This document shows, in pieces, positions 33,708-44,439 of a stretch of DNA of 64,000 nucleotides (positions are counted from its first letter, which is position 1; each line of letters opens with the position of its first letter). Under the pieces are notes generated by a model. It worked only from the letters and a program-made list of their open reading frames with translations. It was not told the origin of the DNA and made no database searches. The stretch lies in contig CM074758.1 of the NCBI GenBank assembly GCA_037355855.1, positions 8,777,001 to 8,841,000 of the forward strand. The letters run 5' to 3'. The position numbers and the translations under genes are program-made. Source of the DNA: Pseudo-nitzschia pungens. Taxonomy: Eukaryota; Bacillariophyta; Bacillariophyceae; Bacillariales; Bacillariaceae.

Positions 33708-36700
33708 GATTATTATTATTTGGTATCAGATTAATGAGCAAGAATATCAATAAAATGAAGCGGAACTGGCGAGACACGTGCGCAAAGTATCAAAGTAAAA
33801 TGAAGCGAAATTTGGGATGCACGTGATGTTCGTCAGCACTTGTCGATCTCTATCAATCTGACACTGACACTGCTGTCGAGTTGCGTTGGCTTGTGTTTTG
33901 CTTTGTGGAAGCAATGAATCCGAAAGCAATTGCGGGACTGTCGTTGTCGGAAGCTGTTGTGGAAATGAAACGTGATACTCGTACGCAGCCTTTGATTTTG
34001 TTGTTGGATGCAGTAGACAGGTCGTCGGTCGATCGGGGTGAGAGGTGTTGTCGAGGCAATACGGTGAGGGTTTTTCTAACCTTTTTTCCGGGAGGAAATC
34101 GTAGTGTGGTGGTGACTGATTGGTATCGGTGGAATGACGGTCTGTAGCGCAAAAGGATGATTGTTGGAATCTGATCGATCGTGTATTCCTGTGTGGTCAC
34201 ACTCCGTGACGATCGGTTGGATTTCAATCTTTGGTTTGGTTACGGTAAGGTTTACTAGGTTTCGTACAGAACGGTATGCAGAGATTAATACATACGAGCA
34301 AATTAGTTCCGGAACCGAAAACGGGTCAAAAAACGAGACCTAGCGTGACAAAGAATACGGGATATGGCTTCCAGCGCGCATCATTACACAAATACCGGTA
34401 CTACGGCGGGAATGAAGGGCCCGCTCACGGCGACACTCTCAATTTTGGACCGTTGGGGATGGAACAGGACTCTGAAAACCGTAGAACACGATTCGGCCAG
34501 TCGTGTCGTGTCCGGAGCATCACACACCGCATAGAAATCCCGTGCAACCAGAGGCGGGAATAACAAGTCACACACAAATTTCCAACACAGTACCGGTACG
34601 GGTGGTACCGGTACAAGTGATCTAAAGTTACTTACCACATACCGGTTCTTTGTACAAGGACAAAATCAACGAGCAATACACACGGTCACAAGTCAAAAGT
34701 GACACTAATCATTGATATACGTACCGTACTAAGAAAATGAATACGAAGCTTTCATACGGTAACTTACTTCTGACGTAAGTTACTGAAAGTGTTCCGCAAG
34801 TTGCTATAATGACCCAATGTCTGTGGGTCTCACTCGCTTCGCGCTAATATGTGTTCAGGAAACACACATACTAGTACTCGTACGAGTATCTTACTGGTAT
34901 TCGTGACGTGCTTTCACTAAAGCCTGTTTGTAAACTTGCGAAATCCGTCTGTCTGCGTTGCAGGCTGTCATCCTACCGCACCAACTGGATGTACCGAAGT
35001 GAATTGCTGGGTGCGATGTTCTTTTTTTTTTCATCGCAACCGTCAACATTGTTGGTGTTTGTTAGTTCAAAATGACATTGGAACCAAGAGTGGATCACCC
35101 CAGCTTGGAACTACGAAGTATGTTTTCAGAGAACGATAGTAACCACTACCGGTACAACAGACCTTCTATGATCTTAGCTCCTTCCTATTTCTTGGGAAAC
35201 TTCTTACCACCACACCTTCAGTATTTCCAAATTTATTTGGTTGTCCATGATAGGAGTAATACAATCAAATACTACCAGCAACACACTCCTCATTGATAGC
35301 ATCTACTAGTAGTAGCAGCAGTAGTAGCAAGTATTTGGTCTACCATCAGGAGTTGCACGTGGAGCAGCAATATACCTTTTATTTGAAGAGAAATCAGTCA
35401 AGAAGAGAAATGCCAGTACTACTATTGGTACTACTATTGTTCTTTGTGTCTATGAACCCTCCACACTAGCCTACGCTTTTTTTAAGGCATCTAATGTGAA
35501 AGCAACACTTTCAAATTTCATGTTCATTTTGGAGAACGTTTAGGCTCCAGGATACGGTTGAAACCAAACACCATTAGTCAGGGATGTGTTAACATTGATT
35601 AACTCAAGCTAGTACTATAGTCAAAGAATCCAGTAACTGAAATTCTATGATGATGGGTTCAACTGTTTCTGGCACACAAATTTCTGATTTGTGTAATACT
35701 GGTAGTAGCTATTGCTAGATGTCAATTGAACACATGTGTTTAGGAGGAAAACATCAAGTCCCATGCAAAGATAATGAAAACAAAAGATCCATGGAAATGT
35801 ACTAAGGTTACTGCATGCTCAATAGGCTTGCAGCACATAACAAATTCCAGCTACATATTGTTAATAAGGTAGATTCTGGGCAGCAAATTTTTACTCGAAG
35901 AAACAATTCTGACCTCAAGCATCCAGAAGAATGGTGCTTGTTCTTGTTGTTTGTCACTACTATTTCAAACAAGAAGCATTACTATGACTTACTGTTTTGT
36001 CACCACTAAGCAACAACAAACGATTCGATCAATTGACAAGAAATAATACTAATAGTAATGATACTAGAGAGCCAGAAGGGTAGATACGAATTGCTTCATA
36101 CTTCGTGCTATTATTTTAATCTCATGCGCATGATGTACGTACCGTACGCTGTCCCAAGGAAATGCGAATAGACAAGCAACGGCCAGCAGTTAGCTCTAAG
36201 TTGCCGGTACACAATGAAAAAAAACCAAGCAGTTGTCACCGAAGAAGGCCGGAGCAAACGCGACTTTGATACATTATTTTTTTTAAAAAAATGTACTAGT
36301 AAATCAACTCATTGTGCATGATGTGCACAGTCCCAAGGAAATGCGAATAGAGAAGCAACGGCCAGCACGTACAAGTAACTTACAGGTAAGCTTACCAGTA
36401 ACCTTACACAATGAAATGTCACCGAAAAAGGCCGGAGCAAACGCGACGAAGGTTTTGAGTTTACCGGTACAATAAGGTAACTCCATCTACATTTCATTCC
36501 ACGGGTAATACGGTACATTTTAATTGCTGTACTACCGTACGGTAGGTATCTTTCTTCTTAAAATAATGTGAAGTACGGTAGGTCACAGTTAAGATCTTAC
36601 GATAACCTTATTCGTTGTTTCACGACTCAATAGGCTCTTTTTCTTCTTTTTCCCGTTCTGCATGCAGTGTGACACCGGATTCCATCGCTCTTCTCGGAAC

Positions 36701-36994
36701 TGCAAGGATACCCGGGCAGAGATAAGAGATGACGTTGACGAACAACTTCGAATATTCTCTCTCGGTTCCTCCCCCAGGGTAATTTACTATCCTGACTTCG
36801 CCGAGTCAAAGGTGTTCGACTTCCATACCGTTCTTCACCGATTCGACCCAGACGAGAAGCACAATCGAATCGATCGCCTTTGTCACAACAACGCTGGTTT
36901 GTTCTCACAAATCCATCCAACGCAACGCAACTCAAAACACAAGATACCAGTCTACTCAACACCACAACGCAAAAACAAAAGAAAAAACACCGCC
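33708..36994. other. 3.3-kb gene-free, AT-richer block
   Basis: The longest stretch without a supported gene. It is noticeably AT-richer than the rest, especially 34,700-36,300. It contains several GTACCGGTAC palindromes (near 34393, 34590-34613 and 35147), GTAAC/GTTAC words, TAG/AGT repeats near 35308-35330 and a dispersed direct repeat of about 135 bp (36128-36264 and 36316-36447). Short frames show no family resemblance. The last few hundred bases are the leader of the NAD(P)-binding protein gene. Confidence 0.5.
36128..36447. repeat. Diverged direct repeat, two copies of about 135 bp
   Basis: Copy A (36128-36264) and copy B (36316-36447) share a start GCATGATGT, a core GTCCCAAGGAAATGCGAATA, then AAGCAACGGCCAGCA, and an end GGCCGGAGCAAACGCGAC. 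The middle parts differ: copy B carries GTAACTTAC and GTAACCTTAC words in place of TAGCTCTAAGTTGCC. Confidence 0.9.
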
Positions 36995-38117
36995 ATGTCC
37001 TCCCCGTCTCCGTCACCGACCAAAAAGGTTCTGGTCGTTGGTGCCACCGGCGCCACCGGCAAGCACGTCGTTCGCATGCTGCTGGACAAGGGAGATACCA
37101 CCGTTGTGGCGGTGACCCGATCCTCGGCGAAGCTCCTCGGCCTTTTGAACGCGAAAGACGAGACCGAGGACAACCTCATCGTCCGAGAGGTTGCCTCCCT
37201 CTCGGATCTTACGGCAACGGACCTCTCGGAACTCACGGATGGATGCACCGCAATTGTCAGGTAAGAGTGTGCGAGCGACAGAACAGCAAAAGTTGGTTGG
37301 AATTGTGGAGTGTGCCGTGTCGAGTGAACCGAACGCACGCGGACAATCCGATCCGATCCGATCCGATCCGATCGGGGAAGCAACCCGCAGGGCTTGAGTT
37401 CAATTTGTTTCCATCCAGTGCACTGCACCAGTGTAAACTGTTCTCTGGTTCGAAGCGAACCCGTTTTGCTCCATTTCCATCCCATTCCCCATTCGAACTC
37501 CGTTCTCACGCTTCGTCGTTCCGTTCCGTTCCGTTCCGTTGCGCTCGGTTCGTGCGTTTCGTTTTCTTTTTTTCGCGTTCGTTCCCCCGCAAAAAACCAG
37601 CTGCCTCGGCCACAACCTCACCTTCAAGGGCATGTACAAAGACGGACAATTCCTGACCGCGATCGTCCGGAAGCTCACGGCTTCCATGCCCCCGAGCTGC
37701 CGCTTCGTCCTCATGGGATCCGACGGCGTGTCCCACGACGGCGACGCCCCGCGATCGAGGGCGGAGCGCGTCGTACTCTGGCTGCTTCGCTACCTGGTCC
37801 CGCCGCACGCCGACAACGAGGGGGCGGCCCGGTGCCTGAGGGAATCGCCGTCCTCCCTCAAGTACTGCGTCGCCCGGCCCGGGGATCTCACGGACGACGA
37901 GACCGATGCCAAGGGGTACGAGGTTCTGGACCGCCCCCGGGGGTCGCTCTTTGGCGGGGACAGCACCTCCCGGATGCAGGTGGCGGACTGTCTGGTGGAC
38001 CTGGCCACGATGGATGCGGCGGTGTTTGACGCCGAGCGCAACCGCACCATGCCGGTGGTCTACTCGATTCCCAAGGAGGAGGAGGAGGAGGACGGTGGGA
38101 GCAAGAAGACAAAGTGA
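36995..38117 (+). CDS. NAD(P)-binding Rossmann protein (atypical short-chain dehydrogenase)
   Basis: Probable NAD(P)H-binding protein of the NmrA/atypical SDR group. Exon 1 (36995-37260) and exon 2 (37601-38117) are joined by a GTAAGA...CCAG intron of 340 nt, giving 260 residues. The ATG at 36995 (context GCCATGT) precedes KKVLVVGATGATGKHVVRML, with the dinucleotide motif G16, G19, G22. The join yields CTAIVSCLGHNLTFKGMYKD, typical of the strand after beta-4 in this family. Later SLKYCVARPGDLTDD matches the R-P-G segment of atypical SDRs. The C-terminus is acidic and Lys-rich. No catalytic YxxxK is obvious, so an enzymatic role is uncertain. An upstream in-frame extension (from 36662) looks like leader sequence. 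Confidence 0.85.
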
Positions 38118-38788
38118 GCGATGCGCCATCGAGCCAACGAAACACGCAACGCAACGCAACACAACGCAACATGACGAAAACCCCCGATCTCCCCGTGTCC
38201 CACGATCCAAACGAAACGAAACGAAACGAAACGAATCCAAAATCCCTCGAGCCAATCGCATTGTTCCGCGGAGAAGTCCAGATGTCTTGTTGGAGTGATT
38301 TCAGACCCCGCATCAATCAAAGTAATTCTGTCCGAAAGTCCAGTCATTTTGTATGTAATTCTAATGTGTTTCAATAATCATGATAATAAAATATATGAAT
38401 TATACTAGGATACTATCTATTACAGTACATCTTAGAGCAACAGCGAGCGAGCGATCTAAAAAAAGATTCAAGTGTCTGCCACGGCAAATCCGAATCTGTG
38501 GCCCTGCATATCACGTCCGACCTGGTGCTCACAAGACACGCCTCCTTCCGTGGCTATTCCGGGTCGAAAATTAGTGTCCATTGTGAGGGGCAACGGATGA
38601 TTTGTCCCGCAGCGTCTCAAAATTGGTCTCGGTGGCCACGGATCATGTTTTCTTCGGCTTCGCTCCATCCTTCGTCGGAAAACTGCAAGTCTCATCTCTT
38701 TCGTCTCACTCCGCCTCGTCTCATTCCATCCCAAACATCCGTGCTTCTCTCGGATGGTTCGTATTCATTCCTTCATTGATTCCTCGAT
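38118..38788. other. Convergent intergenic region
   Basis: About 670 bp between convergent ends. It contains AACGC and ACGAA repeats (about 38145-38170 and 38212-38233) and an AT-rich stretch with AATAAAA at about 38384. No gene is supported. Confidence 0.5.
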
Positions 38789-40750
38789 TCAGGTCGAAAA
38801 CAGGTGGACCTCGTTGTAGCAGCGAGAGATCACAGCGACCGTGGAAGAATCCTTCGAAAACGCCAGCTCGTGAATCGGAAACAGACCGCCACCACCGCCG
38901 CCGCCCTCGCCGCGGCTCGTTTCGGGGTGGCGTCCCCGGTTGCGAGCGTCCCCGGAAAAGGACTGCAGCAGCACCCCGTCGGAGGTCCTCCACACCTTGA
39001 CCTTATTGAAATCATCCACACTGGCAATCTTTCGACCGTCCGGAGAGAACTGGATTTCGTACGGATTGGTGTTGCAAAATGTTCGGGATTCACGGGGCTG
39101 CCCCGTGTTCCAAACGGCAAATGAATTGGGTCCGTCGATGGTGGCCACCAGGAGCTCGCAGCAGGCCTCTTCGGTGCTTGGACCGTTGCTGTCCCCGGCC
39201 TTGTGGATCGTACCTTGGTGGTTGCTTCCGGCCGTCAAGGCACTCGCCGGCACGGGAACCACCGTGTTGAAACGATCCAGAAACCATCGCTGAATGCAAC
39301 GGCCGTTATCGAGAAACGCGGTCTTTGGGGCGGGACGAAGAGCATCTTCATCTTCATTGGTGGAACCAAATTGGCGAGTCGTTCTTGTTCCTTGTCTCGC
39401 ATCTTCGGTGTCGTCACGGCGCGTCCGATTCCAGCTCCACAGCTTGAGGCATTTGCTCGGACCGCACGACGAAATCAGTCGGTGTTCCGCGGTGATGGCC
39501 GTTCGTTCCGTTTGGTCTTCGTACTCGCAACACTCACTCTGTTGAACTCGTTCCGATGGTTGTCGCAGAAGTGTTTGTGGCGGGAGAAAGCCCACCGGGA
39601 CTCCGCCACCTACCATTCGTCTCAGCCGGACTCCCGTCCGCACGTCCCATATCTGGATCGTTTCCGTGAGGTGCAGGGTCGCATCCATGTTGGAGACCGG
39701 GAGGTGACCCGATACCAAATAGGAATCGTCGGGCGAAAAATGAAGCGAGTATGCATGGTCTGTAGAAATGCACACGAGGCACGATGGCGAAGAAGCAGAT
39801 TGCGCAGAAGTGACACCATCAACTTCGTATTCGTCATTGCTATCAATGTCAATCTCGTTGTCAATCTCATCGTCGATATCATCAATATCAGTATAAGTAT
39901 CAATGTCAGTATCAATGTCAATATCGGTGTCGACATAATGGTTGCTGTCATTATACACAAAGGCGTCAGAAGAAGTCCTGTTCCATCCTTCTTCCGTGTT
40001 TAGTATCCCTTCATTTCTCTTTCCAATGGAAGACGCAATGCCACGGTCTATCTCTGCGGTCGAATTCGCATTCGCGTTCGTTTCGACCTTCCAGATGCGA
40101 ATCGTCCCGTCCGTAGACGACGAAGCCAGCAACCGTCTCTTCGGCGCGTGATTGCCACGCCCGCTTCTGCCATTGCCACTGCTGTTTCTACTGTTTCTAC
40201 TGTTGTTGTTGTTGTTGTTGTTGTTGCTGCTGTAGGCCACGGCCAGCACCGCCTCGTCCGGCCAGTGTCCCTCGTAGGGAAGGGGCAGCTCTCCCGTTCG
40301 CACGTCCCAGGACCGAATCTTCCCGTCGAAACACCCGCACGCCAGCAGCGAGTGGTCGTCGCTAAAGGTGAGGCACCGCACCCGGCACGAAGGATCCCTC
40401 GACGCTATTTTGCGGGGCCAGGGAGGAAGCACGCGACCGTGTTGTCCGTGCTTCCACCACGAGGAGGTCAGAATGAATCGTGCCCGGCGGCAGAGCAGCA
40501 GGCAGGCGTTGTGGGTGCTCCGATCCAAAAAGGGGACCACGTGATCTACGAGGATTTCGATGGGGATGATGCTACCACCAGCCTCCCAATCGTCTTCTTG
40601 CTCTGAATGATCGTCATCGTCATTGTCATCGTCATCGTTTTCGTTTTCGTTGCGTTGGGACGGCAGTGGGGGCAGAACTTCGTGCTCCCGGTCCTCCTGC
40701 ATCGTCAGCGTATTCAAGCTGCTGATGGATAGTAGTAGACTTTCCATCAT
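38789..40750 (-). CDS. WD40-repeat protein with an F-box-like N-terminus
   Basis: Single-exon gene of 653 residues; ATG at 40750, with a second ATG directly after. Following an acidic Asp/Asn/Glu segment, IPIEILVDHVVPFLDRSTHN and a Cys/Leu-rich continuation resemble an F-box. WD40 blades follow: CLTFSDDHSLLACGCFDGKI then RSWDVRTGELPL; AVAYSS...LLASSSTDGTIRIWKV; YSLHFSPDDSYLVSGHL then IQIWDVRTGVRL; LISSCGPSKCLKLWSW; EIQFSPDGRKIASVDDFNKV then KVWRTSDGVLLQSF; and a last blade ELAFSKDSSTVAVISRC. Asn- and Asp/Ile/Thr-rich inserts lie between blades (DTDID repeats at about 39830-39940). A role as substrate adaptor of an SCF ubiquitin ligase is inferred from the domain pair only. Confidence 0.8.
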   Translation of the reverse strand: MMESLLLSISSLNTLTMQEDREHEVLPPLPSQRNENENDDDDNDDDDHSEQEDDWEAGGSIIPIEILVDHVVPFLDRSTHNACLLLCRRARFILTSSWWKHGQHGRVLPPWPRKIASRDPSCRVRCLTFSDDHSLLACGCFDGKIRSWDVRTGELPLPYEGHWPDEAVLAVAYSSNNNNNNNNSRNSRNSSGNGRSGRGNHAPKRRLLASSSTDGTIRIWKVETNANANSTAEIDRGIASSIGKRNEGILNTEEGWNRTSSDAFVYNDSNHYVDTDIDIDTDIDTYTDIDDIDDEIDNEIDIDSNDEYEVDGVTSAQSASSPSCLVCISTDHAYSLHFSPDDSYLVSGHLPVSNMDATLHLTETIQIWDVRTGVRLRRMVGGGVPVGFLPPQTLLRQPSERVQQSECCEYEDQTERTAITAEHRLISSCGPSKCLKLWSWNRTRRDDTEDARQGTRTTRQFGSTNEDEDALRPAPKTAFLDNGRCIQRWFLDRFNTVVPVPASALTAGSNHQGTIHKAGDSNGPSTEEACCELLVATIDGPNSFAVWNTGQPRESRTFCNTNPYEIQFSPDGRKIASVDDFNKVKVWRTSDGVLLQSFSGDARNRGRHPETSRGEGGGGGGGLFPIHELAFSKDSSTVAVISRCYNEVHLFST

Positions 40751-41609
40751 TTTCTCTTGTTTATTCCAAGCAACTCATTGTAAAATTGTCGTTGCGTATC
40801 GTGCAATCCACTGTGGTTCGTGAAACGATTTTTGGTGCTATCGATGTTTCAAAAGAATTGATTGACACGAAGTTTCGTCTACGGTAGAATTCAATAAACC
40901 AAAGTTTTTGGTCTTTGTTCCGCGTTTCGCGGTGGGAGAGAATTTCGCTTCTTGTTCTCTTCATGCTTCATAGCGTATGAGTAAGCGCGTTGTTTCGTTT
41001 CTTGTCGTGTCAAAAGTTCACCACAACGAAACACGCAACGAGTAGAACTCGACGATCGTTCGTGTAAGTTACTTGTACGTTCGTTTTTTCCGTTGATTGT
41101 GATGGCTTGGTTTTTTGTTTCCCCAACTTTCAACTTCCCTTGCAACACAACAGTGGTACGGTGACCTTACGATAACGTATGATACAGCGGTACATTGGTA
41201 TGTTCAATTCAATCAAGAATTGGTTGGGGTAAGTTATCGGGGGCAGACTTGATGTTGGGGGATGATTCAAGTTTGATGCGAGGGGGCAGGAACACGCAGG
41301 GCGCACGCTTTCTTTCGGCTTTACCGCTGGTTGGTGCTTACGTACGTTGTGTGTATTTGCTCTACGGCATCGTACGTACGGTGCGGTTGTACTATGGGAG
41401 AGGAGCGTTAGATTTCTTGTTCCTCGCAGGGATTTCGTTGGGCAGTACGGTAAGGTACGAGTATGGGAAGATAAGAGAGTGCGCATGCACCGCCGTCCAG
41501 GGAACCCTTGCAGCGAGCCTTGGCGAAGGCCCCAGGGTCTCACCGAGCGTACACCGTACGGCAGCAACGGCTCTCCCCGATACAATTACAATAACAAAAA
41601 CACTCCACC
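40751..41609. other. Divergent intergenic region
   Basis: About 860 bp between the WD40 gene and the ATP synthase alpha gene, so it should hold both promoters. It contains GTGACCTTACGATAACG near 41160 and CGTACGTACGGTG near 41367. No separate gene is supported. Confidence 0.5.
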
Positions 41610-43903
41610 ATGGTTCTTCGATCCGCCTGTTTCCACCGTTGCCAAGAGAGTGGCTCTTGTCACCGCCGCCCAGGTATGTATTCAAACTACCCGACAGAGA
41701 TAATAGTGTTGATGATACGATGCCGGGTCCCCTAGAGACAATAAGAGATGGAGCGAACCGAGACCGCGAGAAATCCACCGATGCCCGGCAACCGAGGCAT
41801 CGACGCAATTTACGATCCCGCTTTCCCCCCTAGCAAGCAGCTGGGACGCAAATCCTTTTTCATTGCACACGGTAGTAATTTTGCTCGCTACGGATTTGGT
41901 GGGGGACAGAACGGCAAAGCGGACCGATGTCCATGGTCGCAGCCATGGTCGGCATTTCAACCTCCCCCACACACGGGCATTTTTCCCGTGTGAAATTACA
42001 CGGCGAATCCTTCGCACGAAATCTTTCGTCAGACGAAAAATCGAGATTCCGTATTCCGTCTGCCCGTTACCGCGTGGTACTACGTGTAAAGCCAAAAAAA
42101 TGAAAATTCACCCTCTCCTTGACGCGACGACCATGGCAATGCTCTGCTCTGCTCTGCTTGCCCCTCGCCAGATAGCTTCCGCTACTACCAATACCAACAA
42201 CACTAGCTTTCTTGTCTCTCACTGGAAAAAAACGCCGCATGCATCTCACACCGATTGTCAACACTTTTGTCCCTTGTTCGTGTCTCATCGACCCATTCCT
42301 TCTCGCAATGCCGATGCCCATCAACCGCTTTGTCTAGACTGCCCGTCGGGCGGCAACCCGAGGAATGGCTAGCTCTACCTTGGAGCTCTCCACCTTCCTC
42401 GAGGCCAAGATCGGTGCTGCCGCTGGTGCCGAGGATTCCGCGGTCCAATACGCCGAGACCGGATCCGTCATCTCCGTTGGAGATGGTATCGCCCGTGTCT
42501 ACGGTCTTTCCAATGTCCAAGCCGGAGAGATGGTTGTCTTTGCCTGCGGTCTCCGCGGCATGGCTCTTAACTTGGAAGAGGATAACGTCGGTGTGGTCAT
42601 CTTCGGAGATGATCGTGACATTTTGGAGGGCGACAACGTCACCCGTACCGGAGCCATTGTCGATGTCCCCGTCGGACCCGAGCTTCTCGGACGTGTTGTT
42701 GACGGTATTGGTCAACCCATTGACGGAGGTGCCTCCCTCGACAACGTCAAGCGCTCCCGTGCCGAGGCCAAGGCCCCCGGTATCATCCCCCGTGAATCCG
42801 TCTCCGAACCCATGCTTACCGGACTCAAGGCCGTCGATGCCTTGATTCCTATCGGACGTGGACAGCGTGAATTGGTTATTGGTGATCGTCAAACCGGAAA
42901 GACCGCCATTGCCATTGATACCATCATCAACCAAAAGACCAAGAAGGAACCCCTCGCCTGTATCTACGTTGGTGTCGGACAAAAGCGATCCACCATTGCC
43001 CAACTCGTCGGACAGCTCGATGAGCGTGATGCCATGGACAACTGTATCATTGTTGCCGCCACCGCCTCCGATTCGGCTCCTCTTCAGTTCCTTGCCCCTT
43101 ACACCGGTGCCGCCATGGGAGAATACTTCCGTGACTCTGGAAAGCACGCCGTGATCTTCTACGATGATTTGTCCAAGCAAGCCGTCGCTTACCGTCAAAT
43201 GTCTTTGTTGCTTCGTCGTCCTCCTGGTCGTGAGGCTTACCCCGGAGATGTTTTCTACCTCCACTCTCGTCTTTTGGAACGTGCCGCCAAGATGAACTCC
43301 TCGCTCGGAGGAGGATCGCTCACCGCCCTTCCCGTCATTGAGACCCAAGCCGGAGATGTGTCCGCTTACATTCCTACCAACGTTATTTCCATTACCGATG
43401 GACAAATTTTCTTGGAATCCGAATTGTTCTACCAAGGTCAACGTCCCGCCATTTCTGTCGGTCTTTCCGTCTCCCGTGTCGGTTCCGCCGCCCAGTACAA
43501 GGCGACCAAGGCCGTTGCCGGTACCATGAAGCTCGAACTCGCCCAATACCGTGAGGTCGCCGCCTTTGCCAAGTTCGGTTCCGATTTGGATGCCGCCACC
43601 CAGCAGCAATTGAACCGTGGTGTTCGTCTTTACGAACTCCTCAAGCAAGGACAATACGAGCCCCAAGAACCCGAAGAGGTTGTCGCCTCCCTCTTCATCG
43701 GTGTCAAGGGATACTGTGATCGCGTCCCCGTCGAGAACGTCCAAGACTTTGAGAAGGCTTGGCTCACGCACATGAAGACGGCACACTCTGGAGTCATGCA
43801 AAAGATCATTGACGCCGGATACGCGCTGCCAGAAGCCGTCGAGGCCGAGCTCGCCAAGTGCGCCGAAGAATTCACCTCGGCGTACGAACCTCCTTCAGAA
43901 TAA
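41610..43903 (+). CDS. atpA (nuclear ATP1-type): Mitochondrial F1 ATP synthase alpha subunit
   Basis: Catalytic-head subunit of mitochondrial complex V. The long exon (42338-43903) starts after the acceptor GTCTAG and encodes [20 protein letters not shown], the end of a transit peptide, followed by a full-length alpha chain: [12 protein letters not shown]-loop [16 protein letters not shown], and the nucleotide/catalytic-interface block [20 protein letters not shown]. It stops at 43903. Exon 1 (41610-41673, donor GTATGT) starts [10 protein letters not shown] from an ATG in context CACCATGG, but the continuation [12 protein letters not shown] that matches the exon border is one frame later. One extra base near 41640 (CGTTGCC), or an unseen small exon, is implied. 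Intron 41674-42337. Codon use (many CGT, GTC, ACC, GGA) differs from neighbours and fits very high expression. Confidence 0.95.
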
Positions 43904-44439
43904 ATCCCTCGTGGTGGTGGAAGAACCGTTGGCATGGTGTGATTGGCGCGCTCCGAACCCACGATGCGAACCGATTGCGCACGGGATTGGACGCCGAGAG
44001 GAGCCCGGTTGTTGTCCGCTTTGAAATAAAACTAATCACAAGTTGTTACGTCATGCGCAATATGCATCTCTTTCTAGAACTAGTTTATAAATAAAATCAA
44101 AGAATTGGACACTTTTTCTGTTTCGTTTGAAGAATAAGTTGGGGTTCGTCGGACTTGACGTCTGACCATTGAGTCATACATCAGCAGCGGACAAAAATTC
44201 CTCTGACATTGCAAAGGTAGGAAAAAGGGTTCAATGCAAGAAGGAAGGAGACCTCGCATCTTTCGATCTACCTTGGAATGTGGAGAAGAAGAATACAACT
44301 CAATGAATCCAGGAATGACATTATTATAATACTATTGATTAATATTACTCCGTCAAACTGATTTCTCGATTCACCGATTCCTTTCCGGGTACCGCCGGAG
44401 CATTCGGCTCGATCGATCGATCGGTCACGCGCACCGCAC
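43904..44439. other. Convergent 3' regions of ATP synthase alpha and the transporter
   Basis: About 540 bp. It contains AATAAA-type signals at about 44024 and 44089 downstream of the ATP synthase stop. No gene is supported. Confidence 0.6.

Noticed and set aside
42203..43801. 532-residue open frame antisense to ATP synthase alpha
   Set aside because: It is a shadow of strong codon bias in a highly expressed gene; Gly/Thr/Asp-rich antisense protein without a family.
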